From positions 4,774,001 through 4,838,000 of the forward strand of contig JAYKYS010000018.1 in the NCBI GenBank assembly GCA_036924285.1: a DNA stretch of 64,000 nucleotides, given 5' to 3'. The position numbers and the translations under genes are program-made. Numbering within the stretch: the stretch's first letter is position 1; every line of letters begins with the position of its first letter. Under the pieces are notes generated by a model. That model saw only the letters and a program-made list of their open reading frames with translations, was not told the origin of the DNA and did no database searches. This DNA comes from Asterella californica. Its lineage: Eukaryota; Streptophyta; Marchantiopsida; Marchantiales; Aytoniaceae. This document shows positions 57,768 through 64,000 of the stretch, piece after piece.

Positions 57768-58478
57768 TTACTCGTAGAAATCCGCGACGATGAAACCCGA
57801 GATATTGCGAGTACCGATGACCTTGAAGGCGTTCAAGTGGAGGTTGAGACAGGGTGGCTTGTGCTCGCATTTGTCCACAATTGTAACGTTCACGGATGCA
57901 CCAGTGCAAGTGCGGGTATCCAAAGGATGTTCGGCATCGCTGACACACTTGACATTGATCACACTTCCACATGCAGCGCCGTCCTTAAAGTAGGGCTCGC
58001 CAATTCCAGCCACAATCATGCCGAGCTGACCTGCCCTTTTGCTGCCTTGCGGGAAGCACTTCGTGCCTGTACATCAAACATCCCCTCACCTCAGTTAGTA
58101 ATGGTAATCGTAAGTCTGCAGAAAAGTCAGTATATCCACTTGCGATAAAAAGAACTCTCCATCGCTCAAAACTGGGATTATCTCAGCAGATTGGAGCATT
58201 GTTAGACTGGAGAGCCCCCGACTACAGACTGTAGACAGAAAGCGATATTCCCTGACGAGTCGTTCATGTTCAGTTGGTTGAAGAAGGCAAACCAGCTCTA
58301 CGAAGTATCGAACACTTAAGAAGGGAAGGATGCGTTTCTCACGATAGAAGTCGCTTTCGGTGAACGTCGTATTTACTCGTGTGAGCGCTGGACCTGGTGC
58401 CGGCGCCGTCTGACATTCAATACGTGGCACCGCGAGCATTGTTGCCACAGTAAGAATGAGGAACCATCTAGCAGACAT
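57768..58478 (-). CDS. EG45-like / plant natriuretic peptide-type secreted protein
   Basis: The family comprises small apoplastic proteins with a double-psi beta-barrel related to the expansin N-terminal domain, linked to water and ion balance and stress. Exon 1 (from ATG at 58478) encodes a signal peptide, MSARWFLILTVATMLAVPRI, with cleavage likely near ECQ-TAPAP. Exon 2 (58066-57768, acceptor TACAG) encodes the barrel: LGMIVAGIGEPYFKDGAACG, VKCVSDAEH, CTGASVNVTIVDKCEH, CLNLHLNAFKVIG, ending GFIVADFYE. The Cys residues and the GAACG and VDxC motifs are family hallmarks. A donor at 58394 joins both exons in phase and gives 127 residues, but this lacks the usual N-terminal ATYY...ACYG strand. 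A stronger-looking donor (CGA|GTAAAT, 58377) would need a further small exon that I could not place. Exon 2 is certain; the exon 1 end is not. Confidence 0.75.
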
Positions 58479-61215
58479 CTTCACGGAAAGAAGTAGAGGA
58501 AATTGACAACTCTGAAAGGATAGTCGAGAAAAGACACTTCTGTTGATCTGTGGGCTGCTGAAAACTAATGAGATCAGCTGACGAAGATCGAGTCTATAAG
58601 GACCCAACTCCGCTACTGAAAAGCAAGACTGCGGGGCACAACCCTTTCTGCTGCGCTGGAGCTCGCTGGTTACGCTCGAGGCGCACGAGCTTCACTCGAG
58701 GTTGCGCTGCAGCTCCTTCCCAAACTCAGTCTAAATGCGTCACAGCAGCAGGCGTGAATAGCTGCAACAACCCCATCGAGAGTAGCCGAACGGAGGACGT
58801 AAATAGCAAGATCATACTGCAAGGCCACACCACAAGCCATCGAACCGTTCGTCTAGTGCTCGAGGACTGATCGTCCGAAGATCATCAAACGTCACTGAAT
58901 TCCTTTGGAACGAACTCTTGTCGTTCATACAACGGCCTCCTCATGCCATGCGATACATCCGCCTCGAACGCAGAAAGAGAACGTTAGAGTTCAATAATCA
59001 AACGAAATGGTCAAGTTCCTCCACGTAAGCTGCGACACGTATCAGGTTTCTTCCCACGTATGAGAACACAAGATGACGAGGACTATCGACAAAGTTGGGA
59101 ACCGTTAATCCTCGCGGCGGGACGCCAGCGTCTAGAGAGTTTGTTGGTACCGTCAAAACTAAACCAGAATCAGAGTTATTTCTAAACTTGCTAGAGTTTT
59201 CGCATGTGCCGGCCGGACTCCGTCGACGGCACACGCAGTTTTCAAAGCCGCTTTTGGTGCCGCACCCCAAACGACTGGACACTCAAACTACAGTATGCCA
59301 GTCGACCGGTATAATCACCTAGCAGTAACAGGGAACATGAAGGACGAACGAACCTAGCAGTAACAGGGAACATGTTGGAGCTTGCGCGACAGAGGCATCG
59401 TTCTTTGATTTAGATTCGGTCAACCACCGGTGGCTTCACCGGCCGTAGAATTAACCGTGAAAAGTTATGTTTCTTGAACAAAAAGGAGAACAGAAAAGTC
59501 TCAATGGAGCCGTAGAGGCGAAATCTCACGATGTATGCAATATGTTTTCTCCCCTGAATCGTCGTCGTGGCAGGATCTCGGCCCGAAGGTGAAACAGAGG
59601 ATCTTCGAGTCGGCCCACCAGAAAGAATGCAGAGATGGCTCGGTTTTGCAGCAGATTCGGATGGATTACATGCAGAATCCGCCGCAAACGCGTACGACTC
59701 TCGCTGTAAGGATAGAGTGATTGTTTCACTCGAGTGTCTGGTCTGAGCCCTCGGCTCGGGTCTAATCCTCCTCTAAAATTGATTACAAATACTGTACGTC
59801 TGCTCGATGAACCAGGCCCACTGACAGATAGTACAGCCGTGAGACACTCAAGGCAATGGAGTATTCTGCGGGGTTAGCTGTGGGCCAAAATCAAATTCCG
59901 GGGTTAGGAATGTATTTCAAACAGTTTTTGATTGAAGTGCTTGCTCAGAACTGAGAACTTGCTGCTGAGAAGACTTCAAGTTGAACGAAGATATTCGACG
60001 AAACGAGTGGCATCCAGCCAGTCTTATCATCTAGTCCACAGGCGAGGCACACATCGCCTGATCCAGCCTCATACTTAGCTCTATAGATACCACCTTGCAC
60101 CTGTCTACGGGGGCGGCGTACGTAGGACTACTACATGCTGTTCCTTCTGCAGCAACACGAACGAAGTGCGAATGCTCGCTCTTCAGACTGAATCCCCACA
60201 CGTCACACCGAGACAGCATCCCATGCAGAGTCTGAAAGCTATCATGAGACAGATCTCGTACACGAGAGAAAATCTTCGCTTCATCAAGTGAATTGATGCT
60301 GACGCTTCAAGAAGAGAGAAAAATCTTTGATTTACCGAGTGAAATGATGCTGATGCTTCAAGAAGTTTCATCGTTCGTTCGAGTTGGTGTCTGTGGGTTA
60401 ACACCATAACTAAACTCCTCAGGTACTGCCGTGCTCTCTTAGCTAGCGCTTCACCTTGGAATATCCACCTACAGTTACACGGCTGCTCCATTGCACTACA
60501 AAGAGTTTAGCAGGTACGGTACACAGAATAGCAATTGCAGCAGGAGATACTACTTCATTTCATGTATATCTATTACTGTAGGTAGTAGTTTTGATTTATC
60601 GATGTGTGATATTTTAGTAATTGTAAGCTACCTTAGAACTACTGATGCCCCGATGTTTTTCCTCCCTTCGGGGGCGTTGGTTGCTTGGCCCTTCGGTTCT
60701 CTCTTACCCTTGTAAGGATTGATGGGGTCTTTCCATCCGTTGGCTATTCATTGCGTCGCATGTTTCTAGGCTTGTTACACGGCTGCTGGATCCTGATTCT
60801 TTTCGGTTGTAGTACGATATCCCCCCACGCTTGAACGTCGATACTATGGCCGTAACCGCACCCTGATTAACTAAGCCGGTTTTTCGCCAGACGCGTGTAA
60901 CGGTTACGGTTGGAGATAGACGTGTTCACCGCACAGTATCCGGTTTTAGTCTCCGCGGCCGCAGGAAGCCGATCCGTACGCTTAATTCGCCGTTTGCGAG
61001 ACAGGCTCGAAAAGGGTGGGGTCTGGGCTTCGGTACAGATTTTCGTCCTTTCGCACGAGTGCTGGTCCCTTCTCGCGCATGTGAGTTTAACACGAATTCT
61101 AGGCTGTGCTGCGATGGAGCGGGAAGGCAGTAGCTCCTCGAGCAATTCGGTGTCCACATGTGCAGAAATGGAGCGGGAAATGCCCGAGTCACCAGAGCTG
61201 AGCTGTAACGACCTA
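58479..61215. other. Intergenic region, no gene recognised
   Basis: It includes the upstream region of the EG45-like gene. Open frames are all about 105 codons or less, with no family match. A short direct repeat, ACCTAGCAGTAACAGGGAAC, occurs near 59318 and 59352. Low-complexity Ser-rich frames near 60.9-61.2 kb look accidental. Confidence 0.4.
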
Positions 61216-62118
61216 TGTTACACATAAGAAGTTTGTCTATTAGTAAGGTGTTTAGTTCTAACTAAGTGTTGAGAATGTTTATTTGCTGCCAAAGTACTTT
61301 TAGGAGGTATCAAGTTAGTCATGACTAGCTAAAAGTTAGTTATGGTTAAACTTAGCTGTACTTTTGGCAGAATTCAGATATTTGCTAAAGAGTGAGCACT
61401 ACTATCTTGTCATCTCGTCTAAAAGGTAGAAAGGAGGTGGAAAGTATCCCTTATCTCCTTTTTGACTTGATATTAGTGGTTGGATTAAAGTTGTGGACTT
61501 TGTGGGCATTAAAAACAAGAAGAGATTCCACATGTTTCCTTTTTAGTGGGTCCTAGTGTAGAGGAGGGGTGGAAATTCGAGATTTCTTGAGAATATTTCA
61601 GAATCCTTCTAGAAGTTGTTGACTTTGAAGGAATAAGCCCATGTGAAAAGGTAAGAAGCCCATGTGATTAATGCTTTTATCTTAAGTAATATCTTAGTAA
61701 AACCCGGTAAAAATAGTTACGGCTGAGTTACCGGTGGGTACCAAAGTAAAAACCTAGAATGTATAAATAGAGGAGTAGAGAAGAGCTCCTCATCCTTGTT
61801 TTCACATCGTTGTAATGACAACTTGAGTAATATAGAGAGTGTGAGATATGTTTAGCATGTGAGAACTTGAGAGACTTCGTTAGAATAGAGAATTTTAGTT
61901 GATGAGTTTATGGAGAATTTTAGTTGATAAGTTTGTGGGTGTATGAATGAGTGAATTTAGCATTTTCCTTTCAAGTTCATGGTGTGCTTCCATCAAAGCC
62001 ATCAGAGGTGACCCTTGAGTGAGAGACAGACCCGACATGTTGCAGATTCGTGGATGACGATCGTGGAGGTTGAGAGATCGGGGGGGTAGTTGATCGATAG
62101 AACCGCAGAGGGTTTACA
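61216..62118 (+). repeat. Putative 5' LTR
   Basis: It starts TGTTACACATAAG (start inferred) and ends GGGTTTACA just before the primer-binding site. It contains a TATA box and a likely transcription start about 30 bp downstream of it. Right-hand features are firm; the left edge could be elsewhere within tens of bases. Confidence 0.6.
61762..61770 (+). promoter_or_regulatory. TATA box in the LTR
   Basis: TATAAATAG is a consensus plant TATA box. It sits inside the LTR about 360 bp before its end, the expected U3/R position of an LTR retrotransposon promoter. Confidence 0.7.
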
Positions 62119-62122
62119 TTTT

Positions 62123-62140
62123 TGGTTCCGTTGTCGGGAC
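62123..62140 (+). other. Putative primer-binding site
   Basis: TGGTTCCGTTGTCGGGAC follows the LTR end (CA at 62118) after 4 nt. TGG at its start matches the CCA end of a tRNA. It resembles the TGGCGCCGTTGCCGGG pattern of plant gypsy elements, but the tRNA cannot be named from here. Confidence 0.65.
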
Positions 62141-62163
62141 CTCACTTGAAGAGATCATTGAAA

Positions 62164-62334
62164 ATGTTTAGAGTTCAGTTCTATATTAGACAAAAAGAGA
62201 TTATGAGAGAACACATGGAGAGAACGTTGGGAGGAGAGAGAGCTAACGCGATGTTAGCAACATTAGAACCATTTGTGTATCCCGTAGTGATATATGACGC
62301 GTTCGAAGTCATTCTTTACATCTTGTTCACTTAG
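62164..62334 (+). pseudogene. Short N-terminal gag-like frame
   Basis: Encodes MFRVQFYIRQKEIMREHMER followed by TLGGERANAMLATLEPF, and stops at 62334. Its position right after the primer site suggests the start of gag, but it is only 56 codons and is followed by the repeated leader-like region. It may be an upstream ORF or a truncated gag start. Confidence 0.4.
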
Positions 62335-62427
62335 AAAGAGTTTGAGGAGAGTTGAAAGAGGGCGCAACAAGAGTTGTAGAGAAAGGAGGAGAGAAAAGTT
62401 ATTAGAGGAGAGAAATTTATGAGTTTA

Positions 62428-62945
62428 GAAATTCTGCTCTCTGGAAAATTTGTACAGTCGCTGTCAACTTTTCTGTGAATTTTATTTTCCTGAGAAACTT
62501 TCCAGTGTTTTAGATTGGCTGATAAGCTATCTAGGACAAAAGAAATCATAAGAAAAGGTGGTCTAGAGAAGGAGCAATGAATTTTCAAAGTTGAGGGGGT
62601 TTATTCGTGAGAGTTGAGGAATTCTGTTCTCTGGAAAAAGTTTACAGTCAGTGTCAGATTTTCTGTGAATTTTATTTTCCTAAGAAACTTTCCAGTGTTT
62701 TAGATTGGCTGATAAGCTATCCAGGACAAAAAAAATCATGAGAAGATGAGGTCTGAAGAGAGAGAAAGAATTTTTCAAAGTGGAGGGGGTTGACAACCAT
62801 GAGGGAAGTGAAAATATACAAATTTCAATTCTCTGAAAATTTGTACAGTCATCACCATCTCTTCTGATTAGGGAAGTTTCTGTTGAAACTTCATGATTTA
62901 GTAGCTTGGAGGTTGAGCTACTGGAGACCACAAAAATCTTGGAGA
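62428..62945. repeat. Tandem repeat in the element leader, about 190-200 bp per unit
   Basis: Unit 1 (62428-62618) and unit 2 (62619-62820) are close copies sharing TTTTCTGTGAATTTTATTTT, GAAACTTTCCAGTGTTTTAG and ATTGGCTGATAAGCTATC. Unit 3 (62821-62945) is partial and more diverged, retaining ATTCTCTGAAAATTTGTACA. No coding frame runs through all units. Confidence 0.8.
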
Positions 62946-63005
62946 GATCTCTTACCAACTAAGAGATATACGTTTCGGCATACAAGGAGGTCTTGAAGAT
63001 ACTTC

Positions 63006-63323
63006 ATGGGAAATCCAGTTCGAATGACGAGGTGGAAAAAGAGACGTTTAGGAGTTCGAACAAAGACGGAGAAGCCCAAGTTAAGTAGAGATGAGTTACG
63101 AACCCGCATCTATAGCACTTGGGGTGCCCTCTTTACCCTATACGAAGAAGCTTCCGCGACCATTGGCACAGATTTGAAGAAAGCCGAGTTTAAAGCATCA
63201 TTCACTGTGGAGGTCACGAATGCTCCTGGTGAAGTAGAGTTGGATCCTTACAAGAGTGAGTTCAAGATGTCTGTTGTGATTAGTACAAACGATGGTGAGG
63301 AGGATCATATCTTCGATAGTTAA
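63006..63323 (+). CDS. Unrecognised retrotransposon ORF upstream of the CCHC frame
   Basis: A 105-codon frame (MGNPVRMTRWKKRRLGVRTK at the start, then EDHIFDS at the end) between the leader repeats and the CCHC-containing frame. The N-terminus is strongly basic and the rest acidic. It has no motif I know. It is probably part of this element's gag region. Confidence 0.4.
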   Translation: MGNPVRMTRWKKRRLGVRTKTEKPKLSRDELRTRIYSTWGALFTLYEEASATIGTDLKKAEFKASFTVEVTNAPGEVELDPYKSEFKMSVVISTNDGEEDHIFDS

Positions 63324-63446
63324 TTTTAGATTAGATTTTATTTCGTGTATAGCATGTATAATACACGATTTCCAATATAAAGCTCGGAAGAGTTAAGAAA
63401 GTGATGTAGAATTATTTTCCTCTATGATATTTTGTCCACTTAATGG

Positions 63447-63938
63447 TTGAGAAGGTGCAACATGAGTGGAAATTCAAAAGATTGGAAAGTTAGACTTAGA
63501 AACCTTCCTCAAGGTTTAGATGTCATAGTAAGTGTTGGAGAAAGTTCGAGAGAGATTATCGTCGAGTTTGAAAACCCTAGTACTAAACCTCAAGTAGAAT
63601 CTCCGAGGAAAAGAGTAGAAACCGACTTGTGGTGTTATTTCTGTAGAGGGTTGGGACACAAAGTAGTGAATTGTCCAACTAGAATCAGAACCGAGAAAAC
63701 TAAAGGGAAGCGGGAGTTTACTGATTTAAGTCTTCGAGTGGGTCCATCGTCACCAGCGTCAATTCATCTTCTAGGCGAAGATCCTTGTCCAAGTTGTGGA
63801 GTGGGTGATCTATCAAGAGGACACAAGTGCGTCGATGTGGCCGCTCTACTTACGTCAGTAGTCGAGAAGTTGGACGAGACTCAAAGAGCTGAGACGGAGA
63901 AGTTGTCGACTTCAAAAGAGGACTCAGTTGAGTTGTGA
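63447..63938 (+). CDS. Gag-like protein with CCHC zinc knuckle
   Basis: A 163-codon frame. After about 60 charged residues comes LWCYFCRGLGHKVVNCPTR, a CX2CX4HX4C knuckle with spacing CYFC-RGLG-H-KVVN-C, as in retrotransposon nucleocapsids that bind element RNA. A second Cys/His cluster, CPSCGVGDLSRGHKC, lies near residue 120 and has unusual spacing. The C-terminus is acidic, and pol would follow outside the window. The frame is intact. Confidence 0.75.
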   Translation: MRRCNMSGNSKDWKVRLRNLPQGLDVIVSVGESSREIIVEFENPSTKPQVESPRKRVETDLWCYFCRGLGHKVVNCPTRIRTEKTKGKREFTDLSLRVGPSSPASIHLLGEDPCPSCGVGDLSRGHKCVDVAALLTSVVEKLDETQRAETEKLSTSKEDSVEL

Positions 63939-64000
63939 TGGAGATCGTCATTCGGATGATGGAGAAGACGGTGATGCGACTCAGGCTCATGATTACCTTG

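Larger units (their letters stand above)
61216..64000 (+). mobile_element. LTR retrotransposon (5' part, runs off the window)
   Basis: A putative 5' LTR (about 61216-62118) is followed 4 nt later by a primer-binding-like sequence, a repeat-rich leader and gag-like frames with a CCHC knuckle near 63.64 kb. Protease and pol lie beyond the window, so family assignment rests on gag alone. Ty3/gypsy is likelier than copia because the primer site is not the Met type. The left LTR edge is uncertain, since only one LTR is visible. Confidence 0.7.

Noticed and set aside
60910..61227. 105-codon plus-strand frame near the LTR start
   Set aside because: Low-complexity Ser/Glu content, a competing minus-strand frame of the same length, and no family resemblance.
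1..64000. tRNA or rRNA genes
   Set aside because: No cloverleaf-like GGTTCGA(A/T)TCC box in a proper context and no rRNA segment was found by eye; a covariance search was not possible.

Overview
The window looks like a piece of a land-plant (streptophyte) nuclear chromosome. Genes are sparse, host genes carry spliceosomal introns with GT/AG borders, and plant-type Ty1/copia and Ty3/gypsy retrotransposons occupy a large share. The two clearest host genes belong to plant-typical families: a DMP/DUF679 membrane protein, and CSN5, the COP9 signalosome deneddylase. A third host gene encodes an EG45-like / plant natriuretic peptide-type secreted protein. The gypsy RT family and the gene spacing would fit a seedless lineage (bryophyte or lycophyte), but that is only a weak inference.

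Layout: 1-12.3 kb is host sequence with a three-copy 115-bp tandem repeat, a DMP gene (2764-3480, minus) and CSN5 (8075-12331, minus, seven coding exons). 12.9-19.0 kb is a sharply AT-rich, non-coding island full of diverged direct and inverted repeats. 19.6-44.7 kb is one nested retrotransposon complex. The outermost layer is a copia element (LTRs 19639-19921 and 44454-44734, minus sense). Inside it lie two pieces of a plus-sense gypsy element (23131-23697 and 41322-42872). Inside those lies a 17.6-kb minus-sense gypsy element (23698-41321) with very long LTRs of about 5 kb, each carrying a coding region for an acidic coiled-coil protein. 44.7-49.8 kb has no gene I recognise. 49.8-55.6 kb is a second copia element with a perfect 5-bp target duplication (ATAAG), itself invaded by a decayed copy of the same gypsy family. 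57.8-58.5 kb holds the EG45-like gene. From about 61.2 kb to the window end runs the 5' part of another plus-sense LTR element: LTR with TATA box, primer-binding site, leader repeats and a CCHC gag.

The host genes do not form a functional cluster. The main story is retrotransposon nesting. The most unusual object is the 17.6-kb element: its LTRs contain protein-coding sequence on the same strand as gag-pol, it is dense in a short CTTCCGAAG palindrome, and it separates two gypsy fragments that sit in the wrong order for a simple insertion. All pol regions of the large element are broken by stops and frameshifts, so this copy is not autonomous. Exon borders were placed by reading splice signals and family similarity by eye; no database search was run.
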